A DNA stretch of 64,000 nucleotides from Methanoregula sp. PtaU1.Bin051 (GCA_002067895.1 MVRE01000006.1:124001-188000); one strand, 5' to 3'; counted from the first letter of the stretch, positions 35,510 to 43,877 are shown. The notes: generated from the letters alone by a model not told the origin. Numbers and translations are program-made.

Positions 35510-35692
35510 ATGCCGTTTACTGTCGCAGGAAAAATGGTTGACGGGCGCACGATCGTACTCGATCATCCGCTGGAAAACGGTCAGAACGAAGTCCTTGTCC
35601 GGCTGAAAAAGAAGACCGGCCGGACCAAGATTGCTGTCCCGGAACAATTTGTCATGAAGATCGCAGAAACCGATCTTGAAGAGATCTCGTAA
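35510..35692 (+). CDS. VapB-like antitoxin
   Basis: 60 residues, basic middle (VRLKKKTGRTKIAV) and acidic tail (AETDLEEIS). Its sequence is not strongly diagnostic, but its length, charge layout and TAATG overlap with the downstream PIN-domain gene make it the cognate antitoxin. Such proteins bind the VapC active site and repress the operon. An ACAGGAGCA lies before the ATG. Confidence 0.7.
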   Translation: MPFTVAGKMVDGRTIVLDHPLENGQNEVLVRLKKKTGRTKIAVPEQFVMKIAETDLEEIS

Positions 35693-36183
35693 TGGACATC
35701 TCCGGCCTTAAGGACTGTTCGGTATTTCTCGACACCAACATCCTTATTTACGCATTTACCACGACCCGGCTGACTCCTGCCTGTGAAGCGCTGCTTGAAA
35801 AAGTACGGAATGGTGTAGTGAAGGGCCATGTCAACAGCACGGTCATCGATGAGTTCTTCCACAAAGTCCTGCTCATGCAGGTCTATGCAGAAAAAGGGTT
35901 GCAGCCATCCGATGCGATTGGATTTTTGAAACAGAATCCCGAACGGGTTGCGGATTTTTCCCTGCCGTTCGACGCAACCCGGGAAGTGCTCCATGATTAC
36001 GGGATCATCGTCCTTGATACCGCGCCTCTCCTTGATGAAACCCTCGCATTCTCACAGAAGTACGGTCTTCTCTTTTCCGATGCTCTCCATGCAGCCAGCT
36101 GCACGCATTACGCTCTGGATCACCTCATCACGAATGACCGCGATTTTTCCCGGGTCGATCGCCTCTCGGTGATTGCACCATAG
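35692..36183 (+). CDS. vapC: VapC-type PIN-domain toxin ribonuclease
   Basis: 163 residues of the PIN family. Acidic catalytic residues are in place: Asp in VFLDTNILIYAF (residues 12-23), Glu in VIDEFFHKVL, Asp in FSDALHAA, and the ND in ITNDRDF. Probable Mg-dependent RNase cutting tRNA or rRNA, silenced by the upstream antitoxin. The start overlaps the antitoxin stop by one base (TAATG). Confidence 0.93.
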   Translation: MDISGLKDCSVFLDTNILIYAFTTTRLTPACEALLEKVRNGVVKGHVNSTVIDEFFHKVLLMQVYAEKGLQPSDAIGFLKQNPERVADFSLPFDATREVLHDYGIIVLDTAPLLDETLAFSQKYGLLFSDALHAASCTHYALDHLITNDRDFSRVDRLSVIAP

Positions 36184-36546
36184 AGGCCGGCCGGTATCCC
36201 CGTTCCGGACAATCGTTAGCCGGGAAGGAAACGAGCAGAGGGGTTGACAGCAATCCCCCGTACATAAATGTCCGTAAGAATCCCTCTTTTCGATTACGAT
36301 GGGTTTGGGTACCCTCCCGCAATCCTTCCGGGGGCAGAGTCCCGCACCGGCCCATGTGCTGTACTACCGGGCCGGGCAGCCCGTAAGGCAACGCCGGTCC
36401 CCGGGCTGGCAACGGCAGAGGCGGGCTCTCCCCCATTCCCCCGTCAGTGGAGCGACTCCCCGGTCCCCGCGATCATCCCCGTCACGTTGTTCGTAGTATC
36501 ACAAAGCGGAAGCTTTGCATGGAACCGGTGCACAGATCAGGATACC
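36184..36546. other. Gene-free gap with repeat remnants
   Basis: About 360 bases without a supported gene. It contains a GGGTTTGGGTACCCTCCCGCA stretch and, at 36450-36497, a segment that reads on the minus strand as a tail of the NVTGxIAGTGxSL type found in the 27708 protein. No gene reading into that tail is intact. Confidence 0.5.
36450..36497 (-). repeat. Dispersed 48-base tail repeat (copy 2 of 3)
   Basis: Matches 27714-27763 and 37234-37283 at roughly 75-80% by eye: GAGCGA(T/C)...CCGGTCCCCGCGAT...CCCCGT(C/G)A..TTGTTCGTAGT. On the minus strand it codes for TTNNVTGMIAGTGESL. The copy at 27714 is the end of a membrane-protein gene. Confidence 0.6.
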
Positions 36547-36915
36547 ATGTCCGATCTCACCGTTGAAAAGATCATTGAGATTCACGATGAGATCATCCGC
36601 AGATTTGACGGGGCTCACGGTATACTGTCAGAGTCAACGCTCCATTTCATGGTCTTCCGTGTCAACAGGATCAGGGATATTTTCAAAAGGGCTGCATTTG
36701 TCCTTCACGCGATTGGTTCCCAACACCCGTTCGTGGATGGCAACAAACGGACTGCACTTGTCGTTGCGGAAAATGTCTTAGGCCACCGGGGATATTACAT
36801 TGCTGCTGATGAGGACGTCATCGTTGAGTTCATGCTGGCTGTAGCATCATACAAATGCGAACCCGACGACATTGAAGAGTGGCTGAAGGATCACGTAAAA
36901 ACAATGGAAAATTAG
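36547..36915 (+). CDS. doc: Fic/Doc-family toxin
   Basis: 122 residues, all helical. The Fic motif is complete: HPFVDGNKRTALVVAENVL (H-P-F-x-D-G-N-K-R), as in Doc-type kinases and Fic AMP-transferases. Size and lack of an inhibitory S/TxxxE helix at either end fit the Doc class, which phosphorylates EF-Tu/EF1A, but the GN (rather than AN) is closer to Fic. No cognate antitoxin is visible directly upstream; the region before the ATG holds only repeat remnants. The last four bases overlap a small convergent gene. Confidence 0.88.
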   Translation: MSDLTVEKIIEIHDEIIRRFDGAHGILSESTLHFMVFRVNRIRDIFKRAAFVLHAIGSQHPFVDGNKRTALVVAENVLGHRGYYIAADEDVIVEFMLAVASYKCEPDDIEEWLKDHVKTMEN

Positions 36916-37049
36916 AGCTTGCTGAGAATCCGGAGTGCCTTGTCATGGCGCTCGGTTGATTTCCGGAGAAGACCCCGCTCTGTCTGGTCGAGGCCCTTCT
37001 CCGTTCCTGCGGGCGCCTTTTTCTCCGGACCGGCTTTTTCCTTCTTCAT
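36912..37049 (-). CDS. Small basic helical protein, paralogue 1
   Basis: 45 residues: a Lys/Pro-rich N-terminus followed by a helix GLLRKSTERHDKALRILSKL. The C-terminal half resembles the 43-residue protein at 42264 (ENLEKTKMEYRPALQKLSRL), including the final (A)L-x-x-L-S-x-L. Two copies with the same ending suggest a genuine small protein family. Start at ATG 37049. Function unknown. Confidence 0.45.
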   Translation of the reverse strand: MKKEKAGPEKKAPAGTEKGLDQTERGLLRKSTERHDKALRILSKL

Positions 37050-37233
37050 CGCATGACCTGGATTTTCTGCAGTTAACTGTACGGTACGGGAGATTATTAG
37101 TGTTCTGTTCCGGATACTGTAATTCCGGGCTGACAGGTTATCCGGAGATCGGTCCCTACCACTCTGAAGGCCAGGCACTGGCCCGCTTTTGCCACAATCC
37201 TTTCGCATCAGTTCCCTTTCTCATCCGCCCGGC

Positions 37234-37283
37234 AGAGCGATCCGCCGGTCCCCGCGATCTTCCCCGTTACGTTGCTAGTGACG
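37234..37283 (-). repeat. Dispersed 48-base tail repeat (copy 3 of 3)
   Basis: On the minus strand this reads TSNVTGKIAGTGGSLC and is joined to the truncated duplicate of the QueT-like gene. Similar to 27714 and 36450. Together the three suggest a mobile or recombination-prone 3' end. Confidence 0.6.
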
Positions 37284-37339
37284 CCCGGGGCCGGGTGCGC
37301 AAAGGAACAGATGCAGTCGTACCTAAAGATGCCCTGAGG

Positions 37340-37578
37340 GACCACGAGCCGCCGAAATAATCGCCCGGGATGTTGCCGATCCCAAGGCTCCATGCCGCTG
37401 CAGGCCCCCAGAGGATCCCGAACGATATCGGCACGACCGCTGCCGGGCGCACCGCGATGCCGAAGACCTCGAGGTGGTACTGGTTGAACGGGACAAGCAC
37501 CAGCACATAGAAGAACGCCGTCACCGCGATCCAGGCCAGCCCCTTCCGGTCGGTTAGCACCTCTGCCAGCTCATGCAT
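37340..37578 (-). pseudogene. Truncated duplicate of the QueT-like gene
   Basis: The first 80 codons are nearly identical to the gene at 34532-35125 (start MHELAEVLTDRKGLAWIA...), and the leader before the ATG is also conserved (GGTGCGTGC). The match ends abruptly after GGSWSL near 37340, where the frame continues into unrelated sequence and then the tail repeat. The protein lacks its last four membrane helices, so it is a broken segmental duplication, about 2.4 kb from its source. Confidence 0.85.
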
Positions 37579-37715
37579 GCTATCCTGTTGGTGCGTGCGG
37601 GTAAAAAAGACTGGTTGTTTGAATTGTGATTATAGGTCTTAAATTGAGAATAGATTCGTTGTTCGATAGCTTGAATATACGTTATTATATATGATTGATT
37701 AAAGAAGGAGTCGCA

Positions 37716-38924
37716 TTGAGATCCCAAGAAATATCTAAGGGTAAAAGAAAACATGAGGAACAAATTGAACATTCGAAATTCATCGATTTTATTAAGAATC
37801 CTTCAATGGTTTATTTTATAGAATATCTTCCTCTCTTTAGTTTCCTAATCGCAAATTATTTTATACTAACTGTATTTGATCATTTTTTAGAACTAAATAG
37901 AATTTCTGTATTCATTCTACCCTCTTGGTTAACATTTTGGATTTATTACATAATTGGGCTTTTTTTGTCGTTGTTGGTAATTAAAACAAACTTCATGTTG
38001 AGATTGAAAGGATTATCTTTTGATTTGATTAATTTTTTCAGATTATTATTCTCTCATATTGACAATCTAGTGAAAAAGAAATCAAAATTACCGAAGTGGG
38101 ACTTTCGTAAAGTCATATTGATGGCAAGTAGGAACCTTTTTTTTAATGTTTTGAATGACGTTTTTATTCTAACAATATTTTGGTCGTCTTTATTCTTTCT
38201 GATATTTTTTTTAAATTTGATCTCAATACCAAATGATTTTAATTTTACATCTTTTGGTACAGCAATTGGATTAATCGGTATTTTATCGGGTTTTTTCCAA
38301 TTTTATACAACAATTTATCGAGAACAAACAAAGGATTTGATTTCTTCAATTACTAAATATCAATTAAAAATTGTTCAAGAAATCTCGATGGATGATTTTT
38401 TAGAATTTTTAATTCGAATTAATGAGCGGGCATTTGTCGATGAAATAGCAAATAGAATTTTCAATACTGATAGGGTAGTTGACGGATTGTTGAAATATCC
38501 TGGATTTAGAGATTCTCATATAACTGTTTATAGCTTACCTTCGCAAGGATATACCAATTCTCTATCGATGTTTCAATATCTTGATGCATATTCTGTTGCA
38601 TTCCCACAAAGGATCAACAAAAATCAATTAAATAATCTTTATAAACGTTATTTTGAAGAGAAAATCGCTCAATTTAAAGAAAAAAGTAACGAACCTGAAA
38701 TCTCAGAAATTAGAAAATTAATATTATCAACGATAGTCTTTTCAGATGAAATACTGTCATCTCTAACAAGAGTAAATATAGATTTTCCAGATCAAAGTGT
38801 TGAACCTGAAAATTTTATAGATTACTATCATCTCTTCGCTTTTAATTGTGTAAATATTCTGCTTGATAAAATTATGAATTATGAAGAGGCAGCTTCTCGA
38901 AAAACAAACATCACACCTCTATGA
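37716..38924 (+). CDS. AT-rich multi-helix membrane protein, unknown
   Basis: 402 residues from TTG 37716, supported by GAAGGAG five bases upstream; an upstream TTG at 37695 is less likely. Five or so membrane helices in the first 215 residues, then a soluble helical domain of about 190 residues (FLEFLIRINERAFVDEIANRIF, RINKNQLNNLYKRYFEEKIAQF). Base composition is strongly AT-rich and codon use (TTA, AAA, ATT) differs sharply from neighbours, a sign of transfer. Not recognised. The next gene begins seven bases after its stop, so it heads the three-gene island. Confidence 0.75.
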   Translation: MRSQEISKGKRKHEEQIEHSKFIDFIKNPSMVYFIEYLPLFSFLIANYFILTVFDHFLELNRISVFILPSWLTFWIYYIIGLFLSLLVIKTNFMLRLKGLSFDLINFFRLLFSHIDNLVKKKSKLPKWDFRKVILMASRNLFFNVLNDVFILTIFWSSLFFLIFFLNLISIPNDFNFTSFGTAIGLIGILSGFFQFYTTIYREQTKDLISSITKYQLKIVQEISMDDFLEFLIRINERAFVDEIANRIFNTDRVVDGLLKYPGFRDSHITVYSLPSQGYTNSLSMFQYLDAYSVAFPQRINKNQLNNLYKRYFEEKIAQFKEKSNEPEISEIRKLILSTIVFSDEILSSLTRVNIDFPDQSVEPENFIDYYHLFAFNCVNILLDKIMNYEEAASRKTNITPL

Positions 38925-38931
38925 AAATCCT

Positions 38932-39945
38932 ATGGCCCATATCCACGGCAAATCCGGCAGCACGAAATACCTGCTGAACGGAATCAGGCCGATAAACGGG
39001 AAGAAGCTCGCGAGCCTTGAAGAGATCCAGCATTTGTATTCCCATTATGAGGAGATCCTTGCCGAGACCGAATCCATCGTTGCCCGACAGCATGAAGGAA
39101 AAATCCTCGCTCTGGGTAACGAGGAATCACGGCTGGCCAAAGAATTACAGGATCGGATTGCCTGGCGCACGATTGAAGTGGATACAGAGATCGACAATCT
39201 GAACCAGAAAATTACAACTGCCGATGGTTTTTTCGCAAAGACCGGTTGCCGGGTTCGTTACTGGGTTGCGGTAGCCTTAAGGAACCATCATATTCACGGC
39301 CAGTTCAGGAACATCTCTATAGACCTGAAAAATGTACAGCACGAGAAGGCACAACGTATCAGGAAGAAACAAGATGTCATACAATGGGAGCGAAACAATG
39401 TCGCCCAGTCGTATAAGTTCCTGAAATCGAACGAGACTTTTCTTATCAGGGCGAATGGGGAAGAGGACGTAATCAACGCTCTCTCATGGTTGCCCGATGA
39501 TTACAATGTCATTAATGACGTAAATTTTAAGTTTCATCCTCCGATTTACTGGAAGAAAATGAACGAATACATCATAACCAGCCAGATCGATCATATTGTC
39601 GCAGGCCCGACCGGGATTTTTCTGCTGGAGACGAAGAACTGGAAACTTGTGGATATCATACAAAAATCCGACGATTTGGTCTATCAGGTAAAACGCGCAA
39701 ATCATGCTTTATGGCATCACATCAAAGGTCATTATGCTTGGAAAAAAAGCCCGACAATCCGGAACGTGATCGTATCAATTCAAGGATCGTCATCAGAAAT
39801 GAAACCGGATAAATATATCGATATTGTGAACCCGGGCCGGTTGTGTGATTACATCACGAGACAGGATCCAATCTTGTCAGACGAAGCCGTGAAGAAATTT
39901 GTGGATATCGTGACAGGAAAAAGACTGGATTTTCCAAGATTGTGA
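38932..39945 (+). CDS. NERD-domain nuclease-like protein
   Basis: 337 residues. An N-terminal coiled helical region (residues 20-170) is followed by a NERD domain near residues 190-310: ANGEEDVINALSWLPDDYNVINDVNF, then SQIDHIVAGPTGIFLLETKNW, giving the E...D...ExK nuclease-like pattern. NERD domains are related to restriction endonucleases and occur in defence and DNA-processing contexts. The last part has VKRANHALWHHIKGHY. I chose ATG 38932, seven bases after the upstream stop; an ATG at 38881 would overlap that gene by 44 bases. Confidence 0.82.
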   Translation: MAHIHGKSGSTKYLLNGIRPINGKKLASLEEIQHLYSHYEEILAETESIVARQHEGKILALGNEESRLAKELQDRIAWRTIEVDTEIDNLNQKITTADGFFAKTGCRVRYWVAVALRNHHIHGQFRNISIDLKNVQHEKAQRIRKKQDVIQWERNNVAQSYKFLKSNETFLIRANGEEDVINALSWLPDDYNVINDVNFKFHPPIYWKKMNEYIITSQIDHIVAGPTGIFLLETKNWKLVDIIQKSDDLVYQVKRANHALWHHIKGHYAWKKSPTIRNVIVSIQGSSSEMKPDKYIDIVNPGRLCDYITRQDPILSDEAVKKFVDIVTGKRLDFPRL

Positions 39946-39992
39946 TCCGGGGATAATTACTTAAATCGATAAATAAAGAAAAATAAAAATTA

Positions 39993-40988
39993 ATGGCACG
40001 AAGGAACCGGATCAATCATCTACAAGAAGATGAATTTGATGATTCCTTCATTGTCGAAGGGGAAGAGACGTTTTTTATCGGTAATGAAGAGTTTGTCGTT
40101 GAGAATACATTACACGTTATTAAAGATGGTCAGGAGTACGTTTTCATCGATGATCAGTTGTTTCCTGTTGACAGGCATAATGAAAAACAATACGATGCGA
40201 ACTATCCTCAGTCTTATAGCGATCAGCCGGAAGTCCCCTCCTCTTCTTCTTTGATCTTCAACTTGTTGATAATCGGAGCGATCATTGGAATGATTGTTTA
40301 TTTTGGAGCGCCGCTGGCAATAGGATATTTCAGCGGCAATGGCGATTCCAGAATTGATCCTCAAATTCCTGATACAATGACTTCTGTCACGAAGCTTCCG
40401 ACAACTGTTCCAACACCTGTTGAATACATCAAACGCAATTATCAGTGGACATATGAAAAAGTCCGATACACGTATAGCATAAGCATTCCAGAACCGCTTT
40501 ATGAATATTTCAAAAAACAACCTCATGATAGGAATTATCGGAAATATGCAATCTCTGAAATAGACAGGAATGCATTAGGCCATATCGCATCAACATTTGA
40601 AAAAAATACTCGTGTAAATTCTCCCCATGACAGTGCGTATAATGTTATAGCATTTGTCCAGTCGCTTCCCTATTTTACTGACAAATTATCAACCGGATAC
40701 GATGAATATCCAAGATATCCGATCGAAACACTTGTCAATAACGGCGGGGATTGCGAAGATACCGCTATCCTGACTGCAGCATTATTAAAAGAGATGAATT
40801 ACGATGTTGTTCTTCTCCGTCTTCCAAAACATATGGCGATAGGTGTAACATGCAATGGTTGTCAGGGGGTATCGTATACATATAATGGTAAAAAATACTT
40901 TTATCTTGAAACGACTTCAGGAGGTTGGAAAGTAGGTCAGGTTCCCCCTGATTTACGAGGCCAGAAGGCAATTGTTTTTCCGATATAA
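39993..40988 (+). CDS. Membrane-anchored transglutaminase-like protein
   Basis: 331 residues. Residues 1-80 are acidic and predicted beta (EGEETFFIGNEEFVVENTLHVI), then one membrane helix (IFNLLIIGAIIGMIVYFGAPLAIGYF), then an outside domain with a transglutaminase-like core: VNNGGDCEDTAILTAALLKEMNYDV (Cys nucleophile) and RLPKHMAIGVTC (His). The third member is likely the Glu in YFYLETTSG. It is the last of the island and lies 47 bases after the NERD gene. Could act as a protease or cross-linking enzyme; unproven. Confidence 0.8.
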   Translation: MARRNRINHLQEDEFDDSFIVEGEETFFIGNEEFVVENTLHVIKDGQEYVFIDDQLFPVDRHNEKQYDANYPQSYSDQPEVPSSSSLIFNLLIIGAIIGMIVYFGAPLAIGYFSGNGDSRIDPQIPDTMTSVTKLPTTVPTPVEYIKRNYQWTYEKVRYTYSISIPEPLYEYFKKQPHDRNYRKYAISEIDRNALGHIASTFEKNTRVNSPHDSAYNVIAFVQSLPYFTDKLSTGYDEYPRYPIETLVNNGGDCEDTAILTAALLKEMNYDVVLLRLPKHMAIGVTCNGCQGVSYTYNGKKYFYLETTSGGWKVGQVPPDLRGQKAIVFPI

Positions 40989-41054
40989 CACTTTTTAAGC
41001 CTCCTGCAACCTTCCGTCGAAGTACCTTGTCTATCTGATGGCAGGCTCAGGCTC

Positions 41055-42220
41055 TGTAACAAAGCGGGGAAAAATTTCTCCGGAAAATTTTCCCGCAAAA
41101 AATCTCTGCAAAAAAAAATTCTCGCAAAAAACATTTTCCGGAAAAATTTTCTGGCAAAAAATTTCCGGCCTCACGCCACTCCCCCAACAGCCCCGAATCC
41201 CACCGGATCACCCCCAAAACCCCCCTCTTCCCGGACGTCAGAACCCCCCGAATCCGGGCCCGATACGGCCTCCGATTCCAAACGGGGCTCAATACGGGCT
41301 CCGTCTGGCCTCCGACAACCCCCTGTTTGGGTCGTTCCACCAGGACTTTTTGGTGAAAGATACCGTCGGAGATAAGCCGAAATTCACATCGGCAGTTATC
41401 GAAAAAAAGCTAAGATTGGGAGGCCCAAAAAGTGGGGGCCATTTATTTCTATCATCCACGGTATGATCCAGTCTGAGATCGCCCATCCAAACGTGGCCAA
41501 ATCTGGCTGGTCATTCTTCGACGGCAAAATGGCCCAAAAACGCTGAAACATGGCTGCATTTTGCGAAAACCTGGCCGGTTGGATGGGAAAAACAGGAGAT
41601 CGGGACCAGTTCCACCGTCGGAGAAGAAACTCCGAAAGATCTCATCTCACCTTTTGGGCTGATGGACGATGCCGAACACTAGGTATCTGACTTTACCGGC
41701 CCTCGTTTTCACGTCGGTGCCCGACGGTGGAAAAGTGTGAAGTTCGGGCAATAGTATGTTTACAGGCACTTTCAACGATCTGCACCCCGTCCGGGCTTGG
41801 GATCGCCCGTCTAAACGTTGCTAAATGTTACCTCATCTTCTCCGGCGTGAAAACCGACAATTGCGGATGAGTTATTCCGCGTTTTCACGAGTTGTTGCCT
41901 CTGCCATCTGAGGGGATGAGGGAAAAGAGGTACAACGGGGCGTAATACAGGCCCGGATTTTTTCAGGGCTTACAAGCTCTCTCCTGGCCGGGCTCCCGCC
42001 GGTGGCAACCGGCGACCCCTTCCGGGGCCGTTCCGTGTTCACGATCTGTAAACATTTTGTTCATGGAACGTAAACCACAGATATATTCCCATCCCGGTAA
42101 TCAGGCAATGGCCGGATGATTCTTAAAAAAAATTTCCGGTTTTTTTACGTGCAAAATTTTTTCCATCGGATTTTCCGGTCGGGATATTTTCTTCTGAAAA
42201 ATATTTTCGGGCCAGGTGTG
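41055..42220. repeat. Repeated non-coding element, copy 2
   Basis: Gene-free, about 1.2 kb. Left boundary array 41070-41170 and right boundary array 42118-42218 consist of ATTTTCCGGAAAA-like pieces, as in copy 1 at 17662. The core 41242-41351 matches 17848-17957 with five differences in 110 bases. Inside, GATCGCCCATCCAAACGTGG (41476) is repeated loosely as GATCGCCCGTCTAAACGTTG (41804). No transposase gene and no long conserved frame. Confidence 0.75.
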
Positions 42221-42263
42221 CATCATGGAAAACACTATTGCCTCACAGCTTGAATGAATAGTA

Positions 42264-42395
42264 ATGGTAAAAAGCGCAGAAAAGCAGGGATACGTGAAGA
42301 AGCCGGCCGAGCCACTCACGAAGCTGCAGCGGGAAAACCTTGAAAAGACCAAGATGGAGTACCGGCCGGCACTGCAAAAGCTCAGCCGGCTCTGA
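42264..42395 (+). CDS. Small basic helical protein, paralogue 2
   Basis: 43 residues, basic, helical: VKKPAEPLTKLQRENLEKTKMEYRPALQKLSRL is the visible body. The C-terminal half resembles the small protein at 36912-37049. It follows the right end of repeat-element copy 2 and precedes mntA copy 2. No function is known; two related copies in one window argue that both are real. Confidence 0.5.
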   Translation: MVKSAEKQGYVKKPAEPLTKLQRENLEKTKMEYRPALQKLSRL

Positions 42396-42510
42396 TCATC
42401 GACTCCGAATTCTCTTTTATCCAGAATTGAACTGAAGCAAGGCCCCCATACCTGACCATATGCTTATTTCCCGCCATCGCCTACCACCATACAGGAGGAA
42501 ACGGACGAAC

Positions 42511-42834
42511 ATGCCGGGACAGGCCGCCGCACAGCGGAAGAAGAGTGCCGTTGTAAAGAAGCTGGAAGCAGCAGCCCCGGCCATCCGCTCGCAGTTTGGT
42601 GTTGCGCGGATCGGCATCTACGGTTCGTTCGCACGGGGCGAACAGACAAAAAAGAGCGACGTGGACGTGATCGTGGATTTCAGGGAAGGGTACGCGACGC
42701 TGAAAAATTTCGTCAGGCTTGCCGACCCGCTCGAAGCGCTCTTCAAACGTAACGTCGATCTCATAACCGTCGAAGGGATCGACAAGTACATCCGGCCACG
42801 GGTCGAGGCCGAGGTGATCTGGGTTGAAGGATGA
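42511..42834 (+). CDS. mntA: MntA-like nucleotidyltransferase antitoxin, copy 2
   Basis: 107 residues: a short basic N-terminus followed by the minimal nucleotidyltransferase core GSFARGEQTKKSDVDVIVDF (G-S...D-x-D). An AGGAGG sequence lies 13 bases before ATG 42511. It pairs with the downstream hepT-like frame, whose TTG start overlaps its end, but that toxin is interrupted. Only moderately similar to the mntA at 33211. Confidence 0.9.
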   Translation: MPGQAAAQRKKSAVVKKLEAAAPAIRSQFGVARIGIYGSFARGEQTKKSDVDVIVDFREGYATLKNFVRLADPLEALFKRNVDLITVEGIDKYIRPRVEAEVIWVEG

Positions 42835-43174
42835 CCGGGTCTACCTTCTGCATATCCTTGATGAGAGAAGGTTTTTACGAAGAATCTCAGAGGGCCGGAC
42901 TCTCTAGGATCTTATCGATGACGACTATTTCGGCCACGCTGTGAGAAGCGCGATCGAAGTCATTGGCGAAGCGAGTAAAAATGTGCCGGATCCGGTCAAG
43001 AAGAAAAGCCCGGACATTCCATGGCGGGAGATGGCAGCACTCCGCGACCGGATCATCCACGGGTACTTCAGGATCGATTACTCGGTCGTTTGGAACGTCA
43101 TCAAGGAGGATCTTCCGGAGATCGAGCCGAAGATCTCAGCGCTTCTCGAAACGATGGATACCAGAACACGATGA
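42824..43174 (+). pseudogene. HepT-like toxin with in-frame amber codon
   Basis: A continuous frame from TTG 42824 gives the usual HepT start KDDRVYLLHILDE, then GRTL, a TAG at 42905-42907, and then DLIDDDYFGHAVRSAIEVIGEASKNV, ending with the HEPN motif RDRIIHGYF. Everything except the stop matches an intact 116-residue toxin; the family often has Glu in place of the stop (GAG to TAG). Either the toxin has been inactivated while its antitoxin remains, or the codon is misassembled. Restart at ATG 42941 would lack the first helices. Confidence 0.85.
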
Positions 43175-43329
43175 TTCCGATCGCAGTGCGTGGCAGGATC
43201 ATGATCTAAAGGTCCACGATATTCTCACCATCGGGCAGGCCCATAAAAAGTACGGCCGGCTTTAATCATCTTTTTTTATCGGGATGAACTTTTACGTACC
43301 CGCATCGCGGGCCGGGATTGCACGCCGGA

Positions 43330-43608
43330 TCAGCTGGCTTTTGGAGGCTGGAGCAGGATCCTGCCGCGGGACGTGAGCCGGAGGACAATTTCACTGGTGG
43401 CTTTTCCGGCATCGAGGCAGCCCTTTGCGAGCAGGGTATGGACACCGGACCGGACACTGCTCTCGCTGCGGGTGCCCTGCAGCATCTGCACGACATCGCG
43501 GATATGACAGCTCCTCAGGCCGGCAACAGCGCGGAGGATATCGATCTGGATCTCGGTAGGTTCAAAGACTTCGGGGGGTTCAAAGCGGATTTTTTCCATA
43601 GTATCCAT
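43330..43608 (-). CDS. Small winged-helix DNA-binding protein
   Basis: 92 residues from ATG 43608: EPTEIQIDILRAVAGLRSCHIRDVVQMLQGTRSESSVRSGVHTLLAKGCL is a winged helix with clear recognition helix, followed by a beta wing (IVLRLTSRGRILL). No ligand or dimer domain. Related small regulators exist in methanogens. It ends near a C-rich sequence and converges on the HepT pseudogene; nothing in the sequence names its target. Confidence 0.65.
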   Translation of the reverse strand: MDTMEKIRFEPPEVFEPTEIQIDILRAVAGLRSCHIRDVVQMLQGTRSESSVRSGVHTLLAKGCLDAGKATSEIVLRLTSRGRILLQPPKAS

Positions 43609-43877
43609 AGATGGTCCTGGTGATGGGTGTTGTTCAAAACGCAAAAAGGGCGGGAACCGGATCCACGCCCTGGAGGATCACCAGTATCCTGTTGGACGGC
43701 TGACATGATGTAACCATGCACCGGCCTGTAGGCTGTGCCGGGAACGGTGAACCCGTGGCACCGGGTACGCAAGACCGCCGCACGGCCGGCGCGGGACGCG
43801 CCCTCTCCGCCGGCGGGACAACACAGCGGGGCCGATCAAAAAATACGTGCCGGGTACAGCGCCCGGATAAAAAAAGT

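Noticed and set aside
41038-41466. An open frame of 142 residues across element copy 2
   Set aside because: The matching frame in copy 1 is broken by stops soon after the core, and composition is dominated by the repeat words. Treated as non-coding.
42905-42907. The in-frame TAG in hepT as a pyrrolysine codon
   Set aside because: Pyrrolysine use is known mainly in methylamine-using methanogens and in methyltransferase genes; a HEPN toxin is not a candidate and no pyl genes are visible. A plain loss of function is simpler.
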